Notes: a model not told the origin generated them from the sequence alone. 28,719 nt of DNA from an uncultured Gemmatimonadota bacterium (GCA_937961295.1 CALGOK010000223.1:1-28719); one strand, 5' to 3'; positions 1 through 8,156 are shown, counted from the first letter of the stretch. A program made the numbers and translations.

Positions 1-102
1 CTGTTTCGCACCCTCTGCGCCGACGGCGTCGCGATTCCCTCCTCCGCCGATCTCGACGGCGACTACACCTTGGGCGGCGCCCCGGTGCTCACCGGGCGCT
101 GA
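1..102 (+). CDS. C-terminal end of an unidentified protein (5' truncated)
   Basis: Frame 1 is open from the first base of the window to a TGA at 100-102 and gives 33 residues ending in GGAPVLTGR. The codons have strong G/C third positions, as in the other genes here. Too little is present to name a family. The stop lies only 3 bp from the stop of the convergent PD40 lipoprotein gene, which supports this being a true gene end. No hairpin separates the two stops. Confidence 0.5.
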   Translation: MFRTLCADGVAIPSSADLDGDYTLGGAPVLTGR

Positions 103-105
103 CGC

Positions 106-1053
106 TCAGCGGGTCCAGGTCGGAGCGCAGTCGGACACGTCGGGCGGCGTGATGGTCACCACTTCGCCACGCGCCATGTGCCAGATCCGCACCTCCTGGC
201 GGTAGCGATACCGACCGCGAGCGGGATCGGGCAGGGAGACGCAGAACGCGAGGCGCTCCCCGTCCGGGGCCCACGTGGTGTAGCTCGGCCAGTCGTGCAC
301 CTCGAGCTCGTGCCGGATCGCACCAAGGCGATCGACCACCCGCAGGATGATCTGCGGAGAGAACGACTCGGCCACCGACATCGCGATCATCCGTCCGTCC
401 GGTGACCACGCCGGGGAAGAGAGGGTGACGTAGGTCCCGGAGTCGGGGACCGGCGTGAGTTGGCGACGCATCCCGGTGCCGAGATCCACCAGCTCGAGCC
501 GACGGTCACGAATCACCGCCACTTCGCGCGCGTCCGGCGAGATGCTCGGCTGGCTGCCCGCCACGGCGGTTTCCCCGAGTGGCATGCGCAGGTCGGAGCC
601 GTCGGACTCGGTGGTCACGAAGACGCCGGGCCCGCCGTCCCGCGGCGTGCGCACGAACGCCAGCCGGATCGGCGCGCGACTCCACGAGAGCGAGCCGGCC
701 CGCATCTCTTCGGGGATGACGATGGTCGTGTCACCGGTGTGGCGGTCGTAGGAGTAGAAGCGGGTGACCGACCGAGCGGAGTAGCCGTCCGGCCAGCTGG
801 TCCTGGTCCAGGCGAGGTGGCGGCCATCGGGCGAGACGATCGGAGCGACGTCGCGCGGGGCCACCGGCACCGCACGGAACGCGTCATCGATGGTCATGTG
901 GAGCGCGCCGCTGACGCCGGCCACCGGATCGAGAGGGGTCCGGACGAAGAAGATCCGCCCGCCCGCCGGCACGGGGTCGCCCACCACGAAGGTCGGCCCG
1001 GCGTCGCACGCCGCCAGCACCACCGCACACACCAGCCAGCCGCCTCGGCGCAT
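106..1053 (-). CDS. Lipoprotein with WD40-like/PD40 beta-propeller (TolB-type) repeats
   Basis: The 315-aa product starts MRRGG, has a hydrophobic signal segment and a lipobox ending LAAC at about residue 16, so it is predicted to be a lipid-anchored envelope protein. The mature part repeats the PD40 signature: SPDGRHLAW, SPDAREVAV, SPDGRMIAM and APDGERLAF, each at the end of a propeller blade. Such propellers usually act as protein-interaction platforms (as in TolB), and no catalytic site is visible. I chose the ATG at 1053 because a GGAG ribosome site sits 5 nt upstream; a GTG six bases earlier is possible. It is divergent from the Ser/Thr kinase gene across a 110-bp gap, a common pairing of kinase and propeller protein. 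The specific ligand cannot be read from the sequence. Confidence 0.85.
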   Translation of the reverse strand: MRRGGWLVCAVVLAACDAGPTFVVGDPVPAGGRIFFVRTPLDPVAGVSGALHMTIDDAFRAVPVAPRDVAPIVSPDGRHLAWTRTSWPDGYSARSVTRFYSYDRHTGDTTIVIPEEMRAGSLSWSRAPIRLAFVRTPRDGGPGVFVTTESDGSDLRMPLGETAVAGSQPSISPDAREVAVIRDRRLELVDLGTGMRRQLTPVPDSGTYVTLSSPAWSPDGRMIAMSVAESFSPQIILRVVDRLGAIRHELEVHDWPSYTTWAPDGERLAFCVSLPDPARGRYRYRQEVRIWHMARGEVVTITPPDVSDCAPTWTR

Positions 1054-1148
1054 CGCCACTCCGACAGGGGATCACCAGCAGACCTGCCAAGGGACCGGCG
1101 AGTCACCTCGCGCCGTCGCGATCCGAAACGCCCGCGGTCCGGGTCGCG

Positions 1149-1154
1149 TAAACT
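1149..1154 (+). promoter_or_regulatory. Candidate -10 box (TAAACT) of the kinase gene
   Basis: TAAACT matches TANNNT and ends 9 nt before the ATG at 1164, so transcription would begin within about 2-3 nt of the start codon. No convincing -35 hexamer is visible at the usual spacing. The rest of the 1054-1163 gap holds nothing else I can assign. Confidence 0.4.
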
Positions 1155-1163
1155 GTGGGAAGC

Positions 1164-3056
1164 ATGACGACACCCGATCCCGCCGGTCCGCTGTTCCTCG
1201 ATCTCCAGGCCGCCCTGGCCGGCCGCTACTCGCTCGAGCGCGAGCTCGGGCGCGGCGGCATGGGCATCGTCTACCTCGCCCGCGACGTGCGGCTCGACCG
1301 CCCCGTGGCGCTCAAGCTGCTGCCACCCGGGCGCGCGCAGCATGTCGAGGTGCGCGAGCGGTTCCTGACCGAGGCGCGCATGGCCGCGCGGCTCGCGCAC
1401 CCCAACATCGTGCCGATCCACGCGGTCGAGGAACTCGACGGCTTCGTGTTCTTCGCCATGCGCTACGTGGCGGGCGAGACCCTCGGCGACCGGATCCGCC
1501 GCGAGGGCCGATTGCCGCCGTGGCAGGCCGCCCAGTTGCTGCGCGACGTGGCCTACGCGCTCGCCTACGCCCACGCGCAGGGAGTGGTGCATCGCGACAT
1601 CAAGCCCGACAACATCCTCCTCGATCGCGATGACCGCGCCCTGGTGGCCGACTTCGGCATTGCGCGGCTCGCCGACGACGGCGGCACGGCCGGGATCCAG
1701 GGCACCCCGGAGTACGTCAGCCCCGAACAGGCATCAGGGGCGGCATGCGACGGCCGGGCCGACCTCTACTCGCTCGGTGCCGTCGCGTTCCACGCGCTGA
1801 TCGGGCGGCCTCCCTTCGCCGGCGACGCGGCCACCCAGCTGCGCCAGCACCTGACGGTGGCCGCGCCGTCGCTGGTCGACCTCGCACCCGAGATCCCGAC
1901 ACGGCTCTCCGCCGTGGTCGATCGCGCGCTCGCCAAGGATCCAGATGGCCGCTGGCCCAGTGCCGAGGCGATGGCGGAAGCGCTGGCACCACCGCTGCCG
2001 CTCACCGCCGACCTGCCGGTGCCCGTACGGATCTGGGCGGAACGCGGCCGCGAGATGAAGGGGCTCTACGTCATCTGGTCGCTGCTGTTCTACGGCCTGG
2101 CGACGATGATCTTCACCGTCGCCATGGCCGAGGGGTGGCCGCTCGAAGTGAAGGTGATCTTCGGACTGTTCACGATGGCGATCCCGTTGCCGTGGCTCGG
2201 CCACGCAGCATGGCGCCTGGTGGAGACCCGGCGTGCCCTCGAGGCCGGTGCCTCACTCGAGGACCTGCGGCACGCCGCCGAGGTGACGCGCGCCCGGCGC
2301 GAGGAGGAACTCCGCTTCGATGCCACCCGACCGATCCACTGGCTGCCGCGACTGGTTCGGGCAGCCACCTACGGCGCGTTCACGACGGCCGTGGCGTCAC
2401 TCGTCGCGGCGGGTGTGGGCGAGACCTGGTTCTGGAACACCCCGTGGGCCGCGCTCTTCGCCCTCTCGACGCTGGCGGGAATCGGCGGCGCGCTCGCGGG
2501 GCTGATCATCCCGGGTCGCCGGGTCCGGCCGGTGGATCAGTGGGCGAGGCTGCGCAGCTGGTTCTGGCAGCGCCTTCCGGGGCGGTGGTTCGCCGCGATC
2601 GCCGGCACCGGATTGCCGCGAGGCGAGGCAGCGTGGGCCGCGTGGCGTCCCACCGAGGCCGCGCTGGGCGGAGCGACCACCACCCTGTACGAGGCTCTGG
2701 CGCCTTCGGCGCGTCGGGAGCTGTCCGACCTGCCGCGCGTGGTGGCACGGCTCGAACACGAAGCCACCCACGCGCGTGCGCAGCTCGCGGGCGGGGTCGA
2801 GGGCAACTGGGGCGGGCGACTGGAGGCAGCCGTGGGCGCGATCGAGACGCTGCGGCTCGGACTCCTGCGCGTCCACGCGCAGCTTGGTGAACCGGCATCG
2901 CTCACGGCCGACCTCGAAGCCGCGCGCGCGCTCGCCGAGCAGATCGACTACATCGTCGCGGCGGAGCGCGAGGTGGGCGAGGCGCTCGACCAGTCGAGCC
3001 AGAGCAGCACCCAGGCCGCGCCGAGCGCCAAGGCACCGAGCACGTCGCTGGGGTAG
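1164..3056 (+). CDS. Hanks-type serine/threonine protein kinase with C-terminal membrane region
   Basis: The 630-aa product has a complete kinase domain in roughly the first 270 residues: glycine loop LGRGGMGIVY, ATP-binding Lys in VALKLL, a Glu in helix C (RFLTEARMAARL), catalytic loop HRDIKPDN, DFG and the SPE that ends the activation loop. After it come two pairs of hydrophobic segments (about residues 295-350 and 395-450) with a charged, helical stretch between them, then a soluble C-terminal helical tail rich in Glu/Ala. It is therefore an active membrane-bound kinase with a cytosolic catalytic domain; substrates are unknown. There are no PASTA repeats. ATG 1164 was preferred to the in-frame GTG at 1155, which directly abuts the -10 box. 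The last 109 bp overlap the convergent PAP2 gene. Confidence 0.93.
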   Translation: MTTPDPAGPLFLDLQAALAGRYSLERELGRGGMGIVYLARDVRLDRPVALKLLPPGRAQHVEVRERFLTEARMAARLAHPNIVPIHAVEELDGFVFFAMRYVAGETLGDRIRREGRLPPWQAAQLLRDVAYALAYAHAQGVVHRDIKPDNILLDRDDRALVADFGIARLADDGGTAGIQGTPEYVSPEQASGAACDGRADLYSLGAVAFHALIGRPPFAGDAATQLRQHLTVAAPSLVDLAPEIPTRLSAVVDRALAKDPDGRWPSAEAMAEALAPPLPLTADLPVPVRIWAERGREMKGLYVIWSLLFYGLATMIFTVAMAEGWPLEVKVIFGLFTMAIPLPWLGHAAWRLVETRRALEAGASLEDLRHAAEVTRARREEELRFDATRPIHWLPRLVRAATYGAFTTAVASLVAAGVGETWFWNTPWAALFALSTLAGIGGALAGLIIPGRRVRPVDQWARLRSWFWQRLPGRWFAAIAGTGLPRGEAAWAAWRPTEAALGGATTTLYEALAPSARRELSDLPRVVARLEHEATHARAQLAGGVEGNWGGRLEAAVGAIETLRLGLLRVHAQLGEPASLTADLEAARALAEQIDYIVAAEREVGEALDQSSQSSTQAAPSAKAPSTSLG

Positions 3057-3586
3057 TGCACACCGAGGTAGACGCGTGACGCCGCAATCGCCGTCGGCAA
3101 TGTCACTGCGAGCAGCACCGGGAGCCAGCGCTGCCGCGGGGGCAGGCTTCTCGCGAGCAGCAGCAGCGGGAGGGCGAGCAGGATCGTCCCCATCATGACG
3201 TGGCCGGAGGGGTAGGAGTACCATCCGGCTCCCGAGAGCCGCTCGATCACCTCCGGCCGCGCGCGCTGGAACGAGGCCTTGGCGGCCAGGTAGACCAGCT
3301 CACCGGTCACGCCGCCGAGGATCACGGCCAGCGCCGCTCGTCGCGCCGCTCGCGCCCACAAGAGGGCGGCGATGCCGAGCGCGAACGGCACCTTGACCAG
3401 GCCGTCCCCGATAAACGTGACCACCAGCATTGCCTCGGTGAGCCCGCGGGACCGGATCGACCCTCCCCACTGCAGCACGGCGGTGTCCCAGGCGAGGGTG
3501 ACGCCGCTCACCACCAGCATCGACAGTCCGGCAAACACGGCGAGCAGGGCGAAGATCGGCGGGGTGAGGCGGAAGCCGCGGTGCAT
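2948..3586 (-). CDS. PAP2-superfamily membrane phosphatase
   Basis: The 212-aa integral membrane protein carries the three phosphatase motifs of the PAP2 family in order: K-x6-RP (KASFQRARP), PSGH (YPSGHVM) and SR-x5-H-x3-D (SRVYLGVHYPSD). About six hydrophobic segments surround them. Family members remove phosphate from lipids such as phosphatidate or undecaprenyl diphosphate at the membrane; the substrate here is undetermined. I start it at ATG 3586, six bases after a TAGCTT -10 box. A GTG at 3592 touches the box and would not be transcribed from it. The C-terminal codons lie antisense to the kinase C-terminus (2948-3056). Confidence 0.92.
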   Translation of the reverse strand: MHRGFRLTPPIFALLAVFAGLSMLVVSGVTLAWDTAVLQWGGSIRSRGLTEAMLVVTFIGDGLVKVPFALGIAALLWARAARRAALAVILGGVTGELVYLAAKASFQRARPEVIERLSGAGWYSYPSGHVMMGTILLALPLLLLARSLPPRQRWLPVLLAVTLPTAIAASRVYLGVHYPSDVLGALALGAAWVLLWLDWSSASPTSRSAATM

Positions 3587-3592
3587 CGGCAC

Positions 3593-3602
3593 AAGCTACC
3601 TT
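3593..3602. promoter_or_regulatory. Back-to-back -10 boxes for the PAP2 (-) and BtuF-like (+) genes
   Basis: Only 22 bp separate the two divergent start codons. The minus strand reads TAGCTT (3598 to 3593) and the plus strand TACCTT (3597-3602). The boxes share the TA at 3597-3598, and each ends exactly 6 nt before its ATG (3586 and 3609). Neither gene has room for a Shine-Dalgarno leader, so both transcripts are predicted to be leaderless. No clear -35 hexamers are visible. Confidence 0.55.
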
Positions 3603-3608
3603 CCCCGC

Positions 3609-4475
3609 ATGGATTCCACACCCACCCGGGTCGTGTCGCTGGTCCCGGGCGCCACCGACATCATCGCGGCACTCGGCGACGCCGACCGGCTGGTCGGCGT
3701 GTCGCACGAGTGCGACCACCATGCGCTCCCGGCGGACGTGTCGCGGGTGACAACCACCGCGATCGACCCGTCGGCACCCTCGGCCGCGATCGACACGGCG
3801 GTGCGCCAGCTGGCGGCTGCCGGGCGCGCCGTGGTCGGCATCGACGCCGCGCTGCTCCGCGAGCTCGCCCCCGACCTCGTGGTGACCCAGGTGCTGTGCG
3901 AGGTGTGTGCCGTCTCCGACGGCACCGCACAGCGCCTCGCGGCGGTGCTCGATCCCCCGCCGCGCACGGTCACCCTCGACGGCACCACGCTCGACGGTGT
4001 CTTCGCCGACGTGCTCCGGGTGGCCGACGCCCTGGGCCTCCCCGAACGCGGGCGCGACCTGCTCTGGGTGATGCGCGAGCGCCTTGCCACGCTCCGCGAG
4101 CGGTATCGCCGTGATCCTCCGGTGCCCACCGTGGTGATCGAGTGGCTCGAGCCGTGCTTCCTCGCCGGGCACTGGACTCCGGAGATCGTCGCCGCAGCCG
4201 GCGGCCGCGACATCGCGACGCGACCGGGGTCGCACTCGGTGCCGCGCGACTGGCGCGAGGTGGTGACGCTCGACCCGGCGGTGGTGGTGATCGCGCTGTG
4301 CGGCTTCAACGAAGCGCGGGCGCGCGAGGAACTCGAGCGACTCGACAGGCCGGAGGTGCACCGCTGGCTGGATGCCCGGCAGGTGGTGGTGATCGACGGC
4401 AACGCCTACACCAGCCGGGCGGGACCGGGACTGCTGGAGGCCATTGACGTCATCGGAGGAAAGCTGCACGGATGA
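3609..4475 (+). CDS. BtuF/TroA-like cobalamin-binding protein lacking a signal peptide
   Basis: The 288-aa protein has the class-III periplasmic-binding fold typical of BtuF-like proteins. It opens with RVVSLVPGATDIIAALG, carries the family signature VGVSHECD, and later has DLVVTQVLCEVCAVS and WLEPCFLAGHWTPE. BtuF-type proteins bind corrinoids. It begins directly with MDSTPTRVVSL, with no hydrophobic leader or lipobox, and its start is pinned by a promoter only 7-12 nt upstream, so export by Sec looks unlikely. No ABC permease or ATPase gene is adjacent. A cytosolic corrinoid-binding role is an inference; the nearby epoxyqueuosine reductase belongs to a cobalamin-dependent family. The stop codon sits at the foot of a strong hairpin. 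Confidence 0.85.
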   Translation: MDSTPTRVVSLVPGATDIIAALGDADRLVGVSHECDHHALPADVSRVTTTAIDPSAPSAAIDTAVRQLAAAGRAVVGIDAALLRELAPDLVVTQVLCEVCAVSDGTAQRLAAVLDPPPRTVTLDGTTLDGVFADVLRVADALGLPERGRDLLWVMRERLATLRERYRRDPPVPTVVIEWLEPCFLAGHWTPEIVAAAGGRDIATRPGSHSVPRDWREVVTLDPAVVVIALCGFNEARAREELERLDRPEVHRWLDARQVVVIDGNAYTSRAGPGLLEAIDVIGGKLHG

Positions 4476-4528
4476 CGGAGCGACGTGGCGGGCGCGCCGT
4501 GAACGGCGCGCCCGCAACGTCGCTCCGT
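4475..4528. terminator. Strong bidirectional hairpin between convergent genes
   Basis: Two 12-bp stems are stacked: ACGGAGCGACGT (4475-4486) pairs with ACGTCGCTCCGT (4517-4528), and CGGGCGCGCCGT (4489-4500) pairs with ACGGCGCGCCCG (4503-4514). They are interrupted by one GG/CA internal mismatch, and the apex is CCGTGAACGG. It begins at the last base of the BtuF-like stop codon and ends 10 bp before the aldolase stop. No T-tract follows on either strand. Confidence 0.75.
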
Positions 4529-4538
4529 GCCCTGCCGG

Positions 4539-5564
4539 CTACTCCCGCATGGCCGCCAGCAACTCGTCCACATCCTCCTCGCCCGTCGCCCAGCTGGTCA
4601 TCAGCCGCACCTCGCCGGTCGCCTCGTTCCACACGTAGAACCGGAAGGTCTCCAGCAGCCGCTCGGTCATCCCGTCGGGAAGGAGGGCGAACACCGCGTT
4701 GGCCTCGACCTCCTGGGTGATCTCGATGCCGTCGATGGCCGCCATCCCGGTGGCGAGCCGGCGCGCCATGGCGTTGGCGTGCCGGGCGTTGCGGAGCCAG
4801 AGGTCGTCCTCCGCGAGGGCAACCACATGTGAGACGAGGTAACGCATGCTCGAGTCGAGCTGCATCCCCTGCTTCCGCACGTACTTCATCTCCGCGGCGA
4901 GTTCGGGTCGGAACACCACCACCGCCTCGACGCCGATGGCGCCGTTCTTGGTGAGCCCGAACGACAGGATGTCCACGCCAGCGTCGCGGGTGATCTCGCG
5001 CAGCGGCAGCCGCAGCGTGGCCGAGGCGTTGGCGATCCGCGCGCCGTCGACGTGCACCAGCAGGCCGTGGGCACGGGCCACCTCGGCGATCGCCTCCAGC
5101 TCGTCGAGCGCGTAGGCGGTGCCGTATTCGGTGGTCTGGGTGAGCGACACCACGCGCGGCTGCACGTGGTGCTCGAACCCGACGCCCTTGGTGGCGGCGT
5201 CCTCGACCTCCTCCACCGTGAGTTTCGCGTCGGGACTCGGCAGGTCGAGCAGCTTGCAGCCGCCCAGCAGCTCGGGCGCGCCGCATTCGTCGACGTGGAT
5301 GTGCGCGTGTTCGCTGCAGATCACCGCCTGCCACGGTCGCACCAGGGCGCGGAGCGCCGTGACGTTGGCGCCCGTGCCGTTCCAGACCAGAAACGCCTCG
5401 GTGTCGTCGCCGAACTGGTCGCGGAACCACGCCGTGGCGCGCTCGGTCCACGGGTCGGCGCCGTACGCGCCTGCCGATCCCTCGTTCGCGGCGGCGATCG
5501 CCGCGAGCACCGCCGGATGGGCGGGTGCGGTGTTGTCGCTGCGGAACTCGCGCGGCGCGCTCAC
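4539..5564 (-). CDS. Low-specificity L-threonine aldolase family PLP enzyme
   Basis: The 341-aa fold-type I PLP enzyme shows the aldolase/beta-eliminating-lyase pattern: RSDNTAPAHPAVLAA at the N-terminus, NGTGANVTAL for phosphate contact, HVDGARIANA with the Asp that pairs with the PLP ring nitrogen, and SFGLTKNGA with the Schiff-base Lys at about residue 206. Family members cleave L-threonine or allo-threonine to glycine and acetaldehyde. It is the last gene of a five-gene operon. Its GTG start overlaps the upstream VOC stop as GTGA. It ends just before the 4475-4528 hairpin, which faces the convergent gene. Confidence 0.9.
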   Translation of the reverse strand: MSAPREFRSDNTAPAHPAVLAAIAAANEGSAGAYGADPWTERATAWFRDQFGDDTEAFLVWNGTGANVTALRALVRPWQAVICSEHAHIHVDECGAPELLGGCKLLDLPSPDAKLTVEEVEDAATKGVGFEHHVQPRVVSLTQTTEYGTAYALDELEAIAEVARAHGLLVHVDGARIANASATLRLPLREITRDAGVDILSFGLTKNGAIGVEAVVVFRPELAAEMKYVRKQGMQLDSSMRYLVSHVVALAEDDLWLRNARHANAMARRLATGMAAIDGIEITQEVEANAVFALLPDGMTERLLETFRFYVWNEATGEVRLMTSWATGEEDVDELLAAMRE

Positions 5565-5935
5565 CCGTCCTCCCGCTCGCTCACGTTGTCCTCCCAGAGC
5601 GCCATCACGTTGCCGTCGGGATCGGCCACCATGGCCATGATCCCGAATCCCTGTTGCGTCGGCTCGGCGACGAAGCGCACGCCGCGCTCACCCAGCGCGC
5701 TGCAGAGGTCGAGCAGGTTGGTCACCCGGAAGGTGAGGCCGGTCTCGCGGCCCACCATGGCCTGGGCGTTGGCGTGGCCGGCCGGATGGACGCCGAGGTG
5801 CGGCGGCTGCTCGAGGAACTGGAAGCCGAAGGAGCCCTTGGCCACCAGCGGCAAGCCGAGGGCGTCCTCGTAGAACGCGCGGGCGCGCTCGAGGTCGGTC
5901 ACGAACACGGCGATCGAGTGGAGATCCGGGGTCAT
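5561..5935 (-). CDS. VOC (glyoxalase/bleomycin-resistance fold) protein
   Basis: The 124-aa single-domain protein starts with LHSIAVFVTDLERARAFYEDALGLPL and ends with FGIMAMVADPDGNVMALWE, the classic VOC beginning and end. VOC domains bind a metal and act on small molecules or bind drugs; the substrate cannot be told here. It is joined to queG upstream by an ATGA overlap and to the aldolase downstream by a GTGA overlap, so translation is probably coupled. Confidence 0.88.
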   Translation of the reverse strand: MTPDLHSIAVFVTDLERARAFYEDALGLPLVAKGSFGFQFLEQPPHLGVHPAGHANAQAMVGRETGLTFRVTNLLDLCSALGERGVRFVAEPTQQGFGIMAMVADPDGNVMALWEDNVSEREDG

Positions 5936-6879
5936 CGGTCAGCCTTGCGGTGGCTCGCCACGGCGAGCCGGACGTTGCGGCGCATCCGGGCGAGCCCGGG
6001 TCGCGCCAGGGGGGTGTCGGCATAGCGCCGGCGGAATTCGGTCTCGTCCATCGCCTCGAACACCGCCGGATCGCGTCGGTCGGGATCACCGCGGTCGCGG
6101 AACTCGGCCACGGTGGTGGGGCGCGCGAACTTCACGTTCCATGGGCAGACGTCGTTGCAGATGTCGCACCCGAACGCCCAGCCGCTGAAGCGCTCCGCCA
6201 GCTCGGCGGGCGGGTCGGCGCGCTGCTCGATCGTGAGGTACGACAGGCATCGGGTCGCATCGAGGACGCGCGCGTCGACGAACGCCTCCGTGGGGCATGC
6301 GTCGAGGCAGCGGGTGCACGAGCCGCAGAGGTCGGCCACGGGCGGCGCATCGTCGGCGAGCTCCAGGTCGGTGAACACCGTGCCGATCAGCGTGAACGAG
6401 CCGAGCCGCGGGTGGATCAGCATGGTGTTCTTCCCCACCCAGCCGAGGCCGGCGCGCTCGGCGAGCTCGCGCTCCGGCACCGGGCCGTCGTCCACCCAGG
6501 TGTGCGCGACCTCGGCACCGCGCGCCTTCATCCATTCGCTGAGCCGGTGCAGCCGTCCGTGCGTGACGATGTGGTAGTCCATCCCGCGGGCATAGCGCGC
6601 CACGTGGAACGCCTCGTCGGTGCGCGGGCGCTCGTCCGAAGCGGGTGCGTAGTTCTCCAGCACCACCACCGCGGTGCGCGCGCCCGGGGTGATGGTGCGC
6701 GGATCCTTGCGCTTGCGCGCCTGGCGCGGGAGGTAGCCCATCACCCCGGCGTAGCCGCGTGCCAGCCAGCGGTCGAGCGCGTCGGCGCGACGCGACGGTT
6801 CGAGCGGCGCGATGCCGCACGCCACGAACCCGATCCGCTCGGCCTCCGCCTTCACCTCGGCGGCGGTGAGCGGCGTCAT
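5932..6879 (-). CDS. queG: Epoxyqueuosine reductase, short form
   Basis: The 315-aa protein matches QueG, the cobalamin-dependent iron-sulfur enzyme that makes the last step of tRNA queuosine synthesis. Two [4Fe-4S] sites are visible: CGSCTRCLDACP (Cys 185, 188, 191, 195), Cys 211, and CDICNDVCPWN (Cys 238, 241, 245). The active-site region reads WVDDGPVPERELAERAGLGW with Asp at 130/131. It is shorter than the roughly 370-390-residue enzymes that end in HEAT-like tRNA-binding repeats; the chain stops soon after the second cluster and a RRRYADTPLARPGLARM segment. The start overlaps the NDH-2 stop as ATGA. No other queuosine gene is in the window, so queuine salvage or synthesis must be encoded elsewhere. 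Confidence 0.93.
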   Translation of the reverse strand: MTPLTAAEVKAEAERIGFVACGIAPLEPSRRADALDRWLARGYAGVMGYLPRQARKRKDPRTITPGARTAVVVLENYAPASDERPRTDEAFHVARYARGMDYHIVTHGRLHRLSEWMKARGAEVAHTWVDDGPVPERELAERAGLGWVGKNTMLIHPRLGSFTLIGTVFTDLELADDAPPVADLCGSCTRCLDACPTEAFVDARVLDATRCLSYLTIEQRADPPAELAERFSGWAFGCDICNDVCPWNVKFARPTTVAEFRDRGDPDRRDPAVFEAMDETEFRRRYADTPLARPGLARMRRNVRLAVASHRKADR

Positions 6880-8156
6880 GTCGACCGCGCCACCCGCGCG
6901 GCGTACTCACCGGTCTCGCCGGTGATCAGCCGGGCACCGTGCCCGAAGGTGAGGTACGACCACGCGTACTGGATCATCACCAGCAGCCGGTTGCGGAACC
7001 CGATGAGGTAGGCAATGTGGATCAGCGCCCAGAAGAGCCAGGCCGCCCAGCCGCCGAAGTGGAACCGGCCGATGTCGGCCACGGCGTGGCCGCGACCGAT
7101 CACCGCCAGCTGTCCCTTGTCGAAGAACCGGAACGGCTTGCGCGGCCGGCCGGCGATGCTGGCGCGGATCGCCTTCGCGGCGTACTGCCCCATCTGGATC
7201 CCGCCGGGACAGGTGGCGGGCACCGGTGGCTCGCCGGCGTGCTCGTGCCAGGCCGCGTCGCCGAGGACGAACACTTCCGGGTGGCCGGGGATGGTGCAAT
7301 CGGGCTCGACGATCACGCGGCCCTGCGCCGTGAGCGGCGCGCCGAGCGACGCCAGCAGTGGCGAGGCCTGGTTGCCGGCGGCCCACACCACCGTGGTGCT
7401 CGGGATCCGCCAGCCGCCGGCCTCCACTGCCTCCGCCGTGAGTCCGGTGACCATGGTGTTCTCGCGCACGTCGACGCCGAGGCGCCGGAGGTCCTCCTTG
7501 GCGCGCCGGGACAGCGACTCGGGATAGCTCGGCAGGATGCGCGGCCCGCCCTCGAGCAGCATCACCGTCGCCTCGCGGGGATCGATGTGGCGGAAGTCGC
7601 GCGCCAGGGCGAATCGGCGGATCTCCGCGAGCGCACCCGCCACCTCGACGCCGGTGGGACCGCCGCCGACCACCACGAAGGTGAGCATCTGGTGCCGCGC
7701 CTTGGCATCGGGCTCCCGCTCCGCCTGCTCGAAGGCGAGCAGCACCCGGCGGCGGATCTCCAGCGCGTCCTCGAGCGCCTTGAGTCCCGGCGCGTGCGCC
7801 TCCCACTGGGGGTTGCCGAAATAGCTGTGCCGGGCGCCCGGCGCGACCGCGAGGTAGTCGTAGGCGATCGCCGCACCATCGGCCAGGTGCACCATGCGCG
7901 CGGCGACGTCGACGCGCTCCACCTCGCCGAGGAGCACCTCGACGTGGCGATGGCGACGGAGGATCGAGCGGATCGGCGAGGCGATGTCGGCGGGATTGAG
8001 CGCCGCGGTGGCGACCTGGTACAGCATCGGCTGGAAGAGGTGGTGGTTGCGACGGTCGACCAGGGTGACCCGGACCGGCGCACGCCGCAACCGCTTCGCG
8101 AGGTAGAGTCCCGCGAAGCCGCCGCCGACGATCACCACGTGCGGCCGATCGGTCAC
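6876..8156 (-). CDS. ndh: Type-II NADH:quinone oxidoreductase (NDH-2)
   Basis: The 426-aa flavoprotein has two dinucleotide folds: FAD at HVVIVGGGFAGLYLAKRL (residues 6-23) and NADH at LTFVVVGGGPTGVEVAGALA. The second FAD contact is EVFVLGDAAW. The C-terminal third has a hydrophobic stretch (GGWAAWLFWALIHIAYLIGF) of the sort that anchors NDH-2 to the inner membrane. It passes electrons from NADH to quinone without pumping protons. The GTG at 8156 is the right start: the FAD motif begins a few residues later, and it overlaps the stop of the upstream gene as GTGA. The frame stays open further upstream, but those codons read a protein-like sequence only in the other frame. Confidence 0.93.
   Translation of the reverse strand: MTDRPHVVIVGGGFAGLYLAKRLRRAPVRVTLVDRRNHHLFQPMLYQVATAALNPADIASPIRSILRRHRHVEVLLGEVERVDVAARMVHLADGAAIAYDYLAVAPGARHSYFGNPQWEAHAPGLKALEDALEIRRRVLLAFEQAEREPDAKARHQMLTFVVVGGGPTGVEVAGALAEIRRFALARDFRHIDPREATVMLLEGGPRILPSYPESLSRRAKEDLRRLGVDVRENTMVTGLTAEAVEAGGWRIPSTTVVWAAGNQASPLLASLGAPLTAQGRVIVEPDCTIPGHPEVFVLGDAAWHEHAGEPPVPATCPGGIQMGQYAAKAIRASIAGRPRKPFRFFDKGQLAVIGRGHAVADIGRFHFGGWAAWLFWALIHIAYLIGFRNRLLVMIQYAWSYLTFGHGARLITGETGEYAARVARST

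Noticed and set aside
3372..3608. Upstream extension of the BtuF-like gene into the PAP2 gene
   Set aside because: It would run antisense through a real gene, and the promoter lies immediately before ATG 3609.
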